A DNA stretch of 64,000 nt. Source: Lineus longissimus (Eukaryota > Nemertea > Pilidiophora > Heteronemertea > Lineidae). Each line of letters opens with the position of its first letter. Positions within the stretch are counted from its first letter, which is position 1. The DNA lies in assembly GCF_910592395.1 (NCBI RefSeq), contig NC_088308.1:9441001-9505000 (forward strand). The letters are read 5' to 3'. This document shows, piece by piece, positions 33,604 through 48,600 of the stretch. A program made the translations under genes and the position numbers. Below the pieces are notes generated by a model that made no database searches, was not told where the DNA came from, and saw only the letters and a list, made by a program, of their open reading frames with translations.

Positions 33604-36600
33604 CTGAATTGAGAGGATATACGTTTTTGAAATATTTTATACTCAGGCTGTATTGTACTTTCGAAAAACAATTCTTTTCGAACTACGTCCAGTAGGTACA
33701 TGTTTATTTCAGTTAATATAGAATATCTTCAAGGCATTGCGATGCTTACATGTACATACCAATCCAGTTTAGTGCACTCTTCTACTGCCAAGTGTTGGCT
33801 CAGAGAATGAGAAGGAAAAATTAAAAATTGTTTTTGAAACAACCCTGCAAATTTCCTGACTGGTTTATTTTCGTGATTTTTTCTAATTGGGAGGCAAGCG
33901 CAAATTTAAGTGAAAAATAAGAGTATCATTTTTACGTCGTTTGCGTTTAAAACCTACTACCGGATAAAGTGTCGGGCAAGACAAAGAATATCCATGGCAA
34001 GGCCTTCATCACCATTCGGGCAATGCAGGGGGATATAGGCCTTGCCATGGCCTTGCCACCATTGGGGCATTTGTGCATCTTATTCAGGGAAACATTACAT
34101 TACGTTACGCCTACATGTACACTGCGGTTAGTTTACTCCAGCACGTTCACTTACAACGCGTAAGCCAGCATCTTATCGGCAACAGCCTTCCTCGTTGCTT
34201 CATCATGAGCACCCAATGCGATCGTTTCAAGTGCCTGGTACATATCTGCATCTTTCATGGTGTTGACTTCCTTAACTGGCATGTTGAGGAGAAGCATTCC
34301 TAGGTCCTTGTACGCCACTCCAGCCTGAAAGGGACACACAAGAAGATAACGTTGTGATTACCTTACGCTATTTTTTCCCGCTTCCCCACCAGTTAAAAGA
34401 ATTCTGGCCACGCCTAATACACGGTCAATTGTCTTCGAAAAAAGTCCACTCGCTCCTTGGCCAAAACTCCTATCGTTGTACACTCTTATCAAAGAGGCAT
34501 AGGGGCAAACCTAGATAACTTAGACCCCCACGAAATAGCTTTCAGGGTAGTCGATAGGCCAAAACCGGCAAGAGTAAATATGCTTATCATATACGTACAT
34601 GTACGTGTATTTCAAAACGTTAATTTATGGCCGGTGTAGAAGTTTAAAATGTCCTAGGATAAAATGTCCGGGAACAAAGGATTCTATTATGCGCTTCAAT
34701 CTCTGAGCTATTGACTGTCAGGGTCTCTATAGAACCATATTGCAGAATACAATAGGGCCGGACACTTTTTCCAGGGGGGACACTTTTTACTTTTACACCG
34801 GGTCTATTTGGCAAGCCGCTCGCCGAACAGGCATCTTTTTTTGTCCTGTTTGGAGAGCCGCTTGCCAAACAGCACTAAAAAGCCACCCTGTTCGGCCAGC
34901 CGGGCTTGCCAAACAGGTAAAAAATCTACCCTGTTTGGCGAGCTGGAGACTTTACTTTAATATTAATGAGTTCGGCTCTCCATTCAGGACAAGAAAAAGT
35001 CGCTGTTTGGTAAGCCGGGCTTGCCAAGTAGTCACCTCCTTTATTATTTATATAGGATTGAAAACAAAACATATTGATATCGCTCTGAAAGTTTCGAGCC
35101 TGAACTGTTCGCTACGGTAACTTACTCTCCACATAACGAACGCCAAGGCGGTGTGGAGGAGTGCGTATCAGGTTAACTGGTAAAGATGAATGCATATACA
35201 TGTACATGTATACGAAGAATCAAGTCACAAGGGAATGGACCGGAACAGCCTGCCCACTAGGAATCGCAGCGGCACCATCCCTAGAAACGTTTAAGGCTGT
35301 CTCGGGAGGATGGCCGCCTAGAGGCCGACGAACGTTTATTTTATCTTGCACCGACTACATTTTAATTGTTTTTCACCCCCTATCATGCCTGAAGGCATTG
35401 TTGCGGTTCGCACGACGCTCGGGGTATATCTAACACGGATTGGATTGGATTGGATTGGATTGGAAGATCGATCGATTAGTGCGAGTTTCTGACCCAATTA
35501 GAACGGCAAGCTAATTATATGAACTTGGTAAATGCAAATCTACGTCACTTATTTCAGCGTGAGGTGCCAACATCCCCAACTTGATTCAAATTAAGAGTCT
35601 ATGTGATTTTGTAAATAACTTGCGTTATAACTTGTGTTATTTACATCAGTTTTCACAGTGTTACTTTATGCCAACCGATTACAGCGATATCACGACTTGA
35701 ACATACGGTTGAGGTTCACTCAGTCGGAAAATTATCCTTTTTACTCATGATTGTAAAATTACAGTTATCGTTTAATATCTACACATGATGATTGTAAAAA
35801 TACCTTTTTAGTAGTACATACCTTTTTACACGTCGCTCTCATTTCGGTGATAGTGGAGGAACCCAACATGAGTGGCATTTCAGTCTGCATCCTGCACGCT
35901 CCCTTCAGAACCTCCGTTTGTAGGGACTTGAACTCACTTTTGAAACTAGGAGAGCAAATTGACGTGACGAAGGTACAATAATATTGTTTATAAAACGCGA
36001 CTGATTAATGCCTTACAACGTTTTTCAGTATTGTATAATGACAACTCGCCTTTTAGAAAACCGCAGCAAAGAACCTGATAAAGGCAATAGTTCATTTTGC
36101 CTTTTAAAGGCCCTTTTGCTCATAACTTTTCCAAACAATTTTTTGTTGAAGATGCACCATATCAAGAAATTAATGATTAGATGGATCAAGACACCGTCCA
36201 TGGCATCTACAATCGCCCTCAATTCACTTACCTTGGATGTCCCAAAAGTCCACCATAATCAACCAAGTTTTTGACGTTTTTGAGTATAGCACCGTCCTTG
36301 GCAAATAAATCTATCAACATTTTGAAAAGACCTGTGACAAGTGCGTTGTTCTGAAAAATAAAGTGGTGCTGAATTGTTACACATAATACTTCTCTACTTC
36401 GGGGGCAAACGAATAGTAAGAAGAAACCGGATCCTTACAATTAGTCATGTTAGTATCCCCATCCCAAACCCTAGTCAATTCTGATCTCTTAACCTCCTTC
36501 TAACTCTGACCGGCACTTACTCTGACCCTTACCCTCAATCAGATCTAAACATGGTTAGCTTCTGTCTTTGTTACCAAGGCCCAACACCATCCTTTTCTTT

Positions 36601-39600
36601 TTCCATACTGTTAGCAAACTCTATTTAGAAAATACACAGTCTTTTTAATCATAAAGGAGAACATAGGACCTGGTGAACATCGAGCCCGGAGAAAGTAGGA
36701 AGATCGACCCCACTCCCCCTTCTGCAATGCACTCACCATGTATTCAGTTTTCTGGGCCCTCTTTCTGTACTCCTGCCATCTCCTAGCAAGTTTAAGCAAA
36801 GTGCTTCCGTCCGTTATTTGCAAAAAGCCTGCTTGTCCCATTTGGAAAATGGAATCACCGTATAGATCCAAGGATCCCTTTGTCACTGGTCCGTAAATTG
36901 TTCGGCACTTGTTGTAGAACAGGGAACACTGGAACCATGAAAAATATAAAGTTTCTTTGCATGGTGCAAATGATACACAATGATATATGATTAAAGTGAT
37001 CTTATTCCGGCCTTCTGTTTGTGGCGTTTCCTCAAATAAGTGATTTGCGATTAGCAAAAAAGTACAGCACATTTTAAAATGTGCCACTGATAAATTTTGG
37101 ACTGAAGCCTCGGGACCACAAAACAAATCTCAGAATATTAAAATTCAGCCTCAAGAATATCAACCCACATATTTTTGATTGTTTTATTGCTGAATTGACT
37201 AGTATTTTAGATTTGTGATATATGATTGGTTGCATTAATGTGACGTCATCAATATTATTGCGCGTCATCAATATTGTTGCATTGGCGAAAGGACTGATTT
37301 TAGCGCCTAGTTTGGTTCGCACCGTTTTATATTTGGGGGATGTACTTACCATACTCCCACAGGCTGTGTGCACACCAGTTTCTTTGGGACACAGCCTGTC
37401 CGCCGTGGCATTTTGTACGTCGGTGAAGTTCATTGCTCCAAGAAGTCCGTGCTGCAGGATGAGTTTCCATGCGGCAGCGTCTAGGTTGTCAGCCGGTGTC
37501 AGTTGCTGCAAATCAATTAGAGAAACTTGTAGGAAGAGAAATATTGCATCGACTAAAATGGAACTGATTGTGGTGCCGGTGTCAGTAACGTTTTTGGTTG
37601 TACCCATACCAGTCTTTCCACACAACCGACACTTAGAGAGACCCTGCCTTCTCAATAACGGGAAACGGAGAAACATTGATTTTAGTTGATTAAGGTGAAC
37701 ATTCATATTTGTATCTTAGAATGCTCGCGTGTTCTGATGACCCCAATGCCACCAAATAACGACTTTCTTTATAGGAGAAGATGAAAAAATTGTAACAAAT
37801 TGTAATGATAAGCTTTTTTAGCTTACTAGACATGCTGACAGAAATCCAAATGCCCTTGTAGCTCACAACATTAGAATTTCCCATGATAACCTTATACTAG
37901 CTTTCCAGGGCATTCGATTTCTCCCACACACCGGTATTTCGTCTCTTTACTGCTTAAGGCTCATCAAGCCTCTTTTTTATCTTTATTTCCATACCATGTA
38001 CAAACCTTTCCAAGGAGAGCATAGACAGTTGTTGTTGGTCGCTTCTCCGCACTGCTTCCCTTGTTCTTTGCTGCACTTCCTTGGACGATGGATCCGAAGT
38101 TTGCTTTGGCCACATCAGCGGGCATCTGGCTGGCGAATGACGCCGGGAGAGACGCCCTGCATTCGGCAGAAAGGGCACCGATTTGAACCGCCGTAACCTT
38201 GGCTGGTGTCAGCTGAAAATGAAGTACGTTAAAGGTGAAATGAGGGATTGGAAGCTAATCAGAAGTCCTGTAGGAGGCAGGGGACAGATCACGGCCCTGA
38301 TAAGTAGCGGTTACGAAAGTATAGAAAAGAGACGTTGAAGATATGTGTGTGTCAAGGCTGCAGCAGTGTCATTTCTAAGAAGCTAAGAAACTAAGAAGCA
38401 CCTTCATTTCATATCACTACGCACAGCAAGGGGCCTAGACTGGTTAAACTTTGTCTTTCAGGGGTAACCATCATTCGCGGGTCCTTCGAAACATTGTAAC
38501 GTAGTACATATGCCTGCAGCTCATATCCTCTGTGATGGGAAAACTTGAGCTAACATGTGGATTTGTGATACACATGATATTAACACAAATGTGTAAAGAA
38601 CAACACATCCATCCAAGATCATTCGCAACAACTGACAAAACTCTGTTCCGTTATATCAATTGGTGTGGTTCAGAGGTAGTAACACAAACACATGAGATCA
38701 TGCCGCTGTCAGTGTAGTCAACGGACGCATCGAATTTATCATCTAGCGTTGATGTCCTGATAATCACATCACTTGATGGTACGGCTTCAGTTCCAATTCA
38801 TCTCTTGATATTCAATCAACAGCACAGATATGAGGCATGAAATAGTTACCACCTACCGTTTTTGCATATTTCTGAGTAAGTTTGTTTTGCTGGATATAAA
38901 GAAAAAAAGACATTTAGACTATAATGAAATGCCTCATCGGTCGCAGCATGACACATAAGCTTTGGCGAGGCGGGTCAGTGGGGAAGGGGTGCGACGACCC
39001 GCTCTATTAAAGCGATCCGGAGCCAGGTAAAGTGTAGTGCTTGACTTCAATGCAATATCTCCTTCCCAAATATTAATACTTCGTATTTAGGCTTTAACAT
39101 TTCATTTACGAATTTAAAAAAGAAGTGTACACTAATGTGGCGGTCAATGTAAACTTCGAACGAACTCTTCACAAGCAGGGATTAACACTGACATTGACAA
39201 TACGATTGTGTGACAAAAAAGTGCAAAATAACTTACGAAGTCGTCGCTCATTCTTACTGCGGATAGTTTTGTGACCGTATCTATGTTGATATCCGCTTTA
39301 TCCAATAAGGCTTCTTGTTTAGAAGACGGGAAGAATTTTATGACGTCCTTGTTGTCATCCAGAAACTTGGTACTCTCTGCCTGATTCATTTTTGCGACAT
39401 CGGTATTCTTTGCCATACCTTGTGCGAGCTTTAGTAACTTGACCTAGTTATAAATAGTACATACATAAAAATAGGAGGTTCCCTAAAAGAATGAAGTGAT
39501 CATCCACTAATATGAGATTTACTTTCTTTATAGATACTTTATGATTTTTGAGTTGGGATGCCGTACTCACTGGTACATGGAATTAGTAGGTATACACTTT

Positions 39601-42600
39601 TTATAGAGAATATCGGGCGATTTGTTCTGTAATTCAGGCGGAAACCGGAACCCAAGAAGAAACCCACGCTCGCCAACGGGGGGAGACGCCCTCCTGCCGC
39701 GTGTGTAAGTGATATATATTTAGTGCTATCAAATTGCACCGGCATTTCGGCTGGTTGCGGGCGCACCCGGTCAGACGCCGGTGTGTCTTCTGCCAGTCTA
39801 GTTGCATCCCCCCTCCTGACCGTACTGACAATCAGGTTGATCTCCTGCTCAGTCAGATAAGTCCGGTTGCCTTCGTTGTCACATTGTGTTGTTTATTGTT
39901 TACTATGCAAAATATATCATTATTTGCACCGATTAATAATGACGATTCTCTCAGTACGAATTCATCGGAATACTTAGTCAAAGGATGAGGTTAATTTTCG
40001 AGGTTGGTTAGTCCACGAATCTGCGATATGTACTTTATCCAAACAACTCCTGTACATATGCACCTACCGTTGAACCTGATTACAATACATGTATATTGTG
40101 AAGCGATTACAATTTGTGTACCCTTTAAAGAGCGTAATGACATATTTCGATGGAAATTACGGAATCTCAACCATTTTAACGCATAATAACAGCAACATAT
40201 TTGTGTACCCTTTAAAGAGCGTAATGACATATTTCGATGGAAATTACAGAATCAACCATTTTAACGCATAAAAACAGCAACATATTTGTGTACCCTTTAA
40301 AGAGCGTAATGACATATTTCGATGGAAATCACGGAATCTCAACCATTTTAACGCATAATAACAGGAACAGCATACCTGAGGGGTTTTATGCACAGATATG
40401 CGCTTTGGATAATTTTGACTACTGGCAGCATCCAAGCACCTCTGTCACACGACGCCACAGCACCTTAACCATTGAAAACATATATTGCCTAAACGCTGCC
40501 TCATTTCGGGGCAATAAAAAGGTAACTTACAGGCAGCTGATAGGCAATTGGTATATGTGAGGTAGTGATAAGGTAATGGCGAGGCAATACAAAGGCTATC
40601 ACAATTGCCTCCTGGTGGTAAGGGTATCTTTGTGAATGGAGACTGTGATATTTCCCGGAGTTCTAACCCCGAATCCAGGCACTCTATAGTTACTGCTTTG
40701 AGTGAAGACCTGCGAGGCAATGGTACAAAATAGTTATCTTACCTCAGCGACCTTTCCTTCGGGACCCCTCGTTGCTTTCATTTCAGTTTTTACGAAATCT
40801 TTGATGACCTTTCCGAACGAAAAATCGAATATCATAGTTTACAAATTGGTGGGGTTGTACGGTATCGGTAACAAATAAATTCGAATGGGTATCTTTTCGC
40901 CCTCGATCTTGATTATCGAAGTCTCGGAAAATCACGGTATGTTATAATTGTTATGATTGATGTAAATAAAAATCCCTTTTAGTGTGTCCTCGGAGACTCA
41001 CGACAGCAACTGGAAGGATTGGCATTCGGTGGTAATGGTACCAGTTTCATATCAAAACGATGAAAATATGTTAACCCCCCCCCCCCTCGTCCTGTAAAGA
41101 CCGCAATATTCTAATACCTCTGGCTAAATAGATACAAAGTTTTAAATTGAGGAATAGTTGAGGATTCATTTTGAGTGTCCTCGTTACAATTCTATTGTAT
41201 CATTTTCAATGTGGTCTCTAATCAAAATCGTTGTAAAATCTTGATTTGTGCACTTGCCTTTGGTGAGCCTTTTGATTCAATAAATTATCTTCACTTACTG
41301 CCATATCTTATCTTAACTGATCTGATATAATCTTATATTTTCTTATCTTATCTTATCATAACTATTTTATGTCTCATTTTGCCTTGTAGTCTTTGTACGT
41401 ATTCCCCCTAAAGATTAACCTACCGCTGCCTTTACAGCCACAGGTATCTTCGCAAGTTCTTTCGCGGAAATCTGTCCCAGGTTTGAAGCCACACTCTTGG
41501 CATCTTCTGGCTTCATGTTCGCAGCATTCTTCATCAACGCAGAAACCTTTTTCTTTGCCTCTTCCTCTTTTTTTATGAGCTCCGCCACGGATGGTATGTT
41601 CGGTTTTGGAACTACAACACTTTTCACAGTTGTCGTACTCTTGGTCGCTGTTGCTGTCCCTGTTGCTCCTGCTGCAGTCGTAGTATTACCAGGGTTTGAA
41701 GTTGGTCCACCAGTTACTTTAGTTCCAGTATTGGCGGTCGTCCCATTGCCTGTTCCACCACTCCCAGTCTGTGTTACTGTACTTGCTCCAGTGGCGCCGG
41801 TACTGTTGGCGGGACTGCCACCCGATTTCCTGCTGGTAGTAGTTGGTACAGTTACTCCATCGGGAAGCTTGGTGGTAGTTTTTCCATCGACTGGTTTAGG
41901 TTCTGAAAGGACATCATAAGCATGTTAGGGAAAAGTCTAATTTGGATCTTTCGATCCCCAGTAGATAACAATTCAGTGCAGATACAAATTGAAGCTCATT
42001 TTACCGACAAATTGGATGCTACGTGTATTTGCACCTCTCTATTGTCCGAGATGAGTTTAACGTAACAAGACAGAAAGCACTCATACACACAAATAAACTA
42101 CATGTATGAGGAAATGATATGGAAGATTGACTAAAGAGACAGGGGTACGAGGAATCGAACGATCCTCTTACGTGCCTATTGTCTACTTTACGACGAAAAA
42201 GCACTTTGACATTTGGAAATTTCATACAGAAAATACTGCAGTTGAACAAAAAGTTATATTTCGACTAAAATCTTCTAAGTCCAAGATATAAAACTGGACT
42301 TACTTTGCCGGAATCGGACAATGCAAAACTCAAACCTACCATTTGGCAATGCCTTCTTTACTCCAAGGACTTCGCCGAGAGCAACCTTCTGTTCCGCTGA
42401 CAGAGCGGCCATCTGGGCTTGGTTAACGGTCTGTGCCTGGGCTGTACTTAGAGCTAAGATTTGTGCAACTGTAAGACCCTGTGAAAGAAAAAAGGAACAA
42501 GTGTTAGTGATTTTCAGGAACTTTAACTGTGAGTGATGACGAAAACATAAGGAATGATGCTTATATTAAAAGAAGTACGAAAAACGGTCCTTCTCAAATT

Positions 42601-45600
42601 TCTACGCGCATATATGTAGACATGGTAGACCGCTTTTGGCAATTGTGGATGCGTACATGCACAATGTTACATATACGTCATCCAGATGCTTACACAATCT
42701 GTCAGAACCTTCAAATAGCTATATTGGGGGGGGGGGGGGGGTTAAGTTCCGAACTTTTTAGAGCTAAACTACACAGAGATTGATGGACAGAAAGTGACCG
42801 AATTTTCATTAGGCAAGTTTATCATACATTAGTGGTGCATGTATGAATTCCAACAAGATCTTCTCTTGTCTGTCGAGGTCAGGTTCTAAAGAATGAACTT
42901 CTAGCACGTGTCAAGCCAGCACAGCCAGAAAAATATAGTTAGTATAGTCTTACCTTAAATGTATCAACTGGGAACTTGGGAATGGCATCCGTTCCAATGC
43001 TTGAGATTTGATCTGGAGACAACTTGCCCACTTCCGCGGTGTCCAATCCAGCTGTGAAAGAGGGAGTGAGACATGATACTAAAGAGATTTACCGATGTTA
43101 AATTACATCAAACCTTTAAAAGGTATAATGTGTCAAAGGACGACATCTCAAATGGTCCTACTTTCAATGTGTATGCTATGATAACGATCACTTTAACATG
43201 TTAAAGAAAATTGGCAGAGATGTTGTTTTGACTGAACTTTATCAAATTGAACCAAATAGGTTACTCAGATTGGATTACATTTTGTTTCCTAAAATCCGGT
43301 CAGTAATAACTAAGATACAGCGATTTTAGATAATGATTTACCTGCGGAATACGATATCTTCGTCGCAAGTACAATCATTTTTTTGATGATGTCACAAAAG
43401 GTAAGCGAAAAACCGAGCATAGTGTATTATAGTAAGGGCAGAAAAGTCACTTCCTTTTTTAGCAAGTTGATCATACTTCCTTGGGAGATTGATCATCACT
43501 TTGGTCCGATATCCCTAGTTCCAAATTAGCTAAACAACCATGGACAGACCTTTTGTGACGTCACCTTTCTTTCTCCTTTGGCTTCTAAAGCCATTGCATA
43601 CAAATCTGACCTTAACTGTTCAAACTAGCTGGAGTTCTTCAACGCAATACAATGTATTTTTATGTGAATTCTCCAATGAACCTTTCTCACGGTCAAAATG
43701 TGTCTTTTGCTATTTCCTTTATTTTGTTTCAATCAAGTTCTTACCGATTATGAGCCCAAGCTCAGCCATATCACCACCTTTCCATGTGTCGGTTGCTCCG
43801 AATGCCTCCACCGCCTTAGCTTTCCAAGCCTTGAGCTGGGCGTCCGTGAGGCAAACCAGGGATCCAACTGCTCGGGCAGCGTCCCTTGAAACACATAAAA
43901 TGCATTTAGTATGATCTGTTTGTAATAATTTTTACTCGTTGCAGGTGTATACACATACGGCCCCGAGCTCACCGAACAATTCCGAACTTGAACTTGTGAA
44001 TTTTATGGATTTCCAACAATATTCTATCATGCCACCTCAGTTGTCAGTACGCCGCTTTGGTGCTTATTATGAATATTCATTCGAAAAGAAAAAGTAGCTG
44101 ACACGATGTTTGTGGCTACATGAAGTCTCATGCAAGCTATTTCCCACTAAAAAATCAGTTTACCAGAAGTCATCGTAGATAGACAATGCAAAAACTTACT
44201 TGAATTCAGCGGCTTTCACGGCTGCAATTTGAGCGGCCGTCATTCCACAGACGATGTGGCCCAGTCGCTTCAGTTCTCCTGCAACTATTGTTGCTGGAGT
44301 AAAAGACTTATCGGCCAGTCTCTTGTTTACAATCGAAGTTGCCTGAAACAAGAATGGGATTGTTCTTCCTCATGTAAATCATTCTAAAGCAGATTACCTG
44401 AAGTGAAATATACTGAAGAGTTCGGCATTTAATCCAATAAAAGTCGTTTTGTTGGCGTTCCCGCAGTGACATTTTTCACCGTCTTCTGTTTCTATCGTTC
44501 ATTTATTCGAATAGAAATTGAAGAGAACAGCACAATCGCAGAATCCCTTAGAAATTTCCAGAAAAAGGTCACCTGCCAAAAGGTTCTTGTCTAACTCCAA
44601 CCAAACCCCTCCTTTGAGCATTCGCCAGAGATTGTATAATCTAGCCGAAGAGACTTGTGGCAAAGAAAACCAACCAAATTATCCCCGTGTTTGCAGTATT
44701 GAAGGATGTTTCCCCAAAAATGTCCCAGAAGAGATAAAAAATTGAGGAGGTGATAAAATATGTGTATGCGTGTGGAGGAGGTCCTCTTTAGAGGCAATAC
44801 TTTAATTGTATTGGACTTCTCATTGGTTAAAATCTTATACCTGAGCCTCTTTCCAAACGTTATGCTTCCCTAATGAGATGATTGCTTCGTCGCTCCCCAG
44901 CGCCAGGTCTTTCAGCGTGGCCGCAAAGGTATCAGCTGACAGGATGGCTCCAGCCTGGGTGACTTGCATCGGTGTCCATTTTGTCAGATCGGCCGCAATG
45001 TACTTTGATGAGAGAGAAAAAAGAAAACGAAGTTAGCAAACAGCACTGACATTATTTGGATTGACAGTTTCTTCATTTGGGATCACACACATTCATCACT
45101 TACCACATGATACTGTGTACTGTACGAAAAAAGGAAACTTCCAGATAATGATCTGTTTTCAATCTTGCAAATTTATTTAAAGTAGACGGCGTGTCTGCTT
45201 GAGCTGACGATTATCCGTTCAAAGTTTGGACTGACACCGCAGTGATGAATACATCACTACTAAGCGGTATTCATATGATCATCATTGCTTAAAACGTTGT
45301 ATTGAAATCTAGCAACCGCCTCATCGACGGAAACTAAAGCATCCTTCTTAACATTTACTATAAACCAACAAAAAGAAAACACCTACCGTTTTGGCCAGAG
45401 TTGCAAGGGCATCAAGGGCGGCTTTTTCATAGTTGGGCACATTGCCGAGGAAGGCTAGAGCACAGTCGAATACGTCTTTGGCTAAACACGAAAGTTTCTC
45501 TACAGGGAGACTGGCAAGATTCCTCTGCAATGTTTGGATAGTGTTGCAGTCGGTACATGTGGCTGGAGGTAAAAAGGACAATACTGTAGGTGGTTTCCAA

Positions 45601-48600
45601 GACAAAACTGTATGTCATGCATCTTCAATCTCGATATGATGACGTGCATTTTATCGCTTCTAAGTACTATGCACTCTACTCTTTGATGTTACCAGATGCG
45701 GCTTAGTAAACGTGGCATCTAAACGAAACTTTGCTCCTAATTATGATGCAAGTTAAGTATATTCTATAAAAAGGTACACATCTAGTACGCCTACCGGCAT
45801 GCACGAAACAGAGAATTATGCAAATTTATTTCGTTTGGTCGCCTGGCCAGGAAGTCAAGTCGTGATATAAAATTTGACTCGACTGAAGTTTTCCATTTTC
45901 TCCATTCCATGTGACGATTTATGCATAGCAGTGTGCCAGGATCATCTCACCACCGGCGTTGCATGTACTGCGTTCGCCCCATCCCGGCGTAGCGTTTTTG
46001 AGTTTTTCGGTTCTGAATGGTGTGTGTTTCCCCTATTTCTTTGGGAACATAATATCAGAACAGATTATAACACTTCCCCCTCGAGTGTGTTCCTCGATTG
46101 AAAAGTCATGGTCGTTCTATAGCTGTGTATTGTATGGAAAAATTGAGATGGGGAACAACGAAAACCCTCACACCGAAGAAATAAAAACAGTCCACAGACC
46201 AAGTCCTTGTCCTACCTGATCTCTTCTTCCGCTTTTTAGCACCAGCCACTTTTGCTTCCGGGGCCATGGCATCAGCCAGCGCCAGCATAAGCTTCTTCTC
46301 TTTCCTCTTCATCGCAATGATTGTGGATGCATCGGTCACTTCCACTTGTGCCTTTTTCCGTAACGAGTCTAAATCCTGGGTCAATGACTGCGCCGCCGAT
46401 GCGAACTCGGTCTGAAATTTAACAATATATTCATTCTGTTTAAGGACCAGCATCGAAGTCTTACATCAACGGGGTGTTTTAGTTAGGAAGACACGACAGG
46501 TGATCGAGGCAGCGCCATGATTTGGGGCGAGATGCTCGTTAATCCAACCTCTGCTTAATACAGCAACTGGTCCAGTTATGCAGTCAGCAAGGTACGAGTG
46601 CTGATAGAGCACCTCTGATTCAACAGTATACGATTGTCTTTGCGGCAAGAACTGTGGGCAAATACATTATACTTGCACCTCTGGCCTTCAATTTGGGGTC
46701 ATACCTATGTTTTCCAGTACCTATATTTTTGCTCAGTTCCTTCAAATGTCGGTTATAGAATGGTAGTCAATTATCTCTTAGTTTCGTCAAATGTCTTTTG
46801 AATCATCAAATGAGGAAACAACAACTTAACTAATTTGCTGGCGTTAAACTATATTTCTGTGCAAGCCAATATCTGATGGAGATATCGAAACGATAAAGGT
46901 AATGTCAAATAGTAACTGCAGTTCGTTTGAATTTCCTTACCTTTGGAATTTTCTTCAGTTCCTCTTCCGTAAACTCGGTTAGAAGTGAGCCGCACCTTTC
47001 AATGTCAAGGGCGGTTACGGTTTCGAGAGATCTGCAGTAAAAAGGTCAAGGTCATTGTTGAAGATATTGTCTATCAAGACGGCAACATACATTTCAGGAA
47101 GGCAACAAAACTGATCCCTGGCAAAAAATGTGCATTGGGGTTTTATTGTTTACGAGACATAAAACGTATCCAGAAGATATATTAGTATTGGTATTTTCAA
47201 TGACCATGGTAGATTTCGATGAACACATCTTGCGGAGAACGTTGTGCGAGCATTAAAGGATCCCGGTACGGCTGGTTGAATAAATAAAAGAATGATCTAG
47301 TGTAAACGGTCTGGATTCGTTTCTCTTTAGATCTTATTGTCCCAACGGAAACATATTTTGCAGGCTACATGTACTTGACTTGTGTTAAATAAACAAAATA
47401 CAAAAGTACGCGTAGTATCATCGTATTTTCACATGTCTCCGGAAACATACCCGTTGAAGCAAACAGCTTTAAGGGCTTGTCGCACATCATCCTCAAAGAG
47501 CATTGAGCTGAGGGGCGAGCAGCAGCTGTTGCAGTCGTCCACCGACATGGCCTTGATGTGTTCCGCGGTGGCCGACAAGGCCATGTAACCCATGTTGCAA
47601 AGCGGGATTTGAGAAGCAGCCTACGGGTATAAAGAAGAATATATGCTAATAATGATCATTAGTTACGTAAACAAATCTGAGGCCTCGCTGTGGTAAAAAA
47701 TTATTTTAAAAATAGTAAATAACTAAATTTAGCTCTCATCAGTCATCAAAATGTTATGTAGCGGTCAGCGTAAACCTTGTCCACCAGAAAATCGCATGTA
47801 ACACACTTTCCTTTATTTTCTAACTAATTTGTAAGCAGCGTTTTATTGAAAATGGTGAGGGCTATTCATCGACACTACATATTTTCGTAATCGACAGTGA
47901 TTCAATGGGAAAAAAGTTCGCCAAGAATTCGTCACTAAGTGAAATTCGTGTAGTGGTTGAGGTTGTTGATAGTGCTGGGGTTTATTATCAGGTCATATCC
48001 AAAAAGAATATATCTTTCTACATTGTACATTCGTCCAGTAAATTTGCCTGGTGGGTATTTAAATCAGTTTTATGAAGTGATGGGATCGTCGTGCTGGACA
48101 TCAACAAACTGTGCCAGGATGATCCATTTTCCGCCACTGTATCCTATGGACATCAAATTACTAAACTCATTTGCCTGCTCGGTGATCATGAGGATATAGG
48201 GAAGCGGACAGAGAAATCTTAAGCACCGCGCAAAACAAGCGATTTTAGTCGTTGTGACTTGCGACGGAGCCAAGACAACATGACGAGTGATTGCAATAGC
48301 ATTGCGCGAAGTTACTATTTATAGCTCACAAGGTCATTTGCATCAAACTGATATTGATGACGTTTTAGTCACGTGACAGTCGGACATCGACACTTATTTC
48401 TGCGCATTTGAGCTTATTTCAAAGTCAATTATCGTTGACCCTGCATTGTTTTTAGCATGAATGATACCATAGAGTCAGAGAGAGAAATATTCAGAACAAT
48501 TATGTAGTATTTCCAACACTCGGACATGTGCCAGATTGAATCTAACTGCCCTAGTTAGAAAGTCTGAATCCATTACGAAACCGCATGTTTGTCCGACATT

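Noticed and set aside
37222-37689. 155-codon plus-strand frame
   Set aside because: Antisense to exon 35 and its introns; no motif, and the minus exon has correct splice borders.
40115-40373. CRISPR-like direct repeats
   Set aside because: Only three head-to-tail copies of one long unit without unique spacers, in an intron of a eukaryotic gene: an ordinary tandem repeat.
41497-41919. 140-codon plus-strand frame with a hydrophobic Val/Pro/Leu-rich protein
   Set aside because: It is the complement of the Ser/Thr/Gly-rich exon 30, which fits the exon chain; the hydrophobic look is a by-product.
42150-42180. B-box-like sequence in an intron (tRNA-like gaatcgaacgatcc)
   Set aside because: On the minus strand GTTCGATTCC is present, but there is no matching A box or pairing acceptor strand at tRNA distance.
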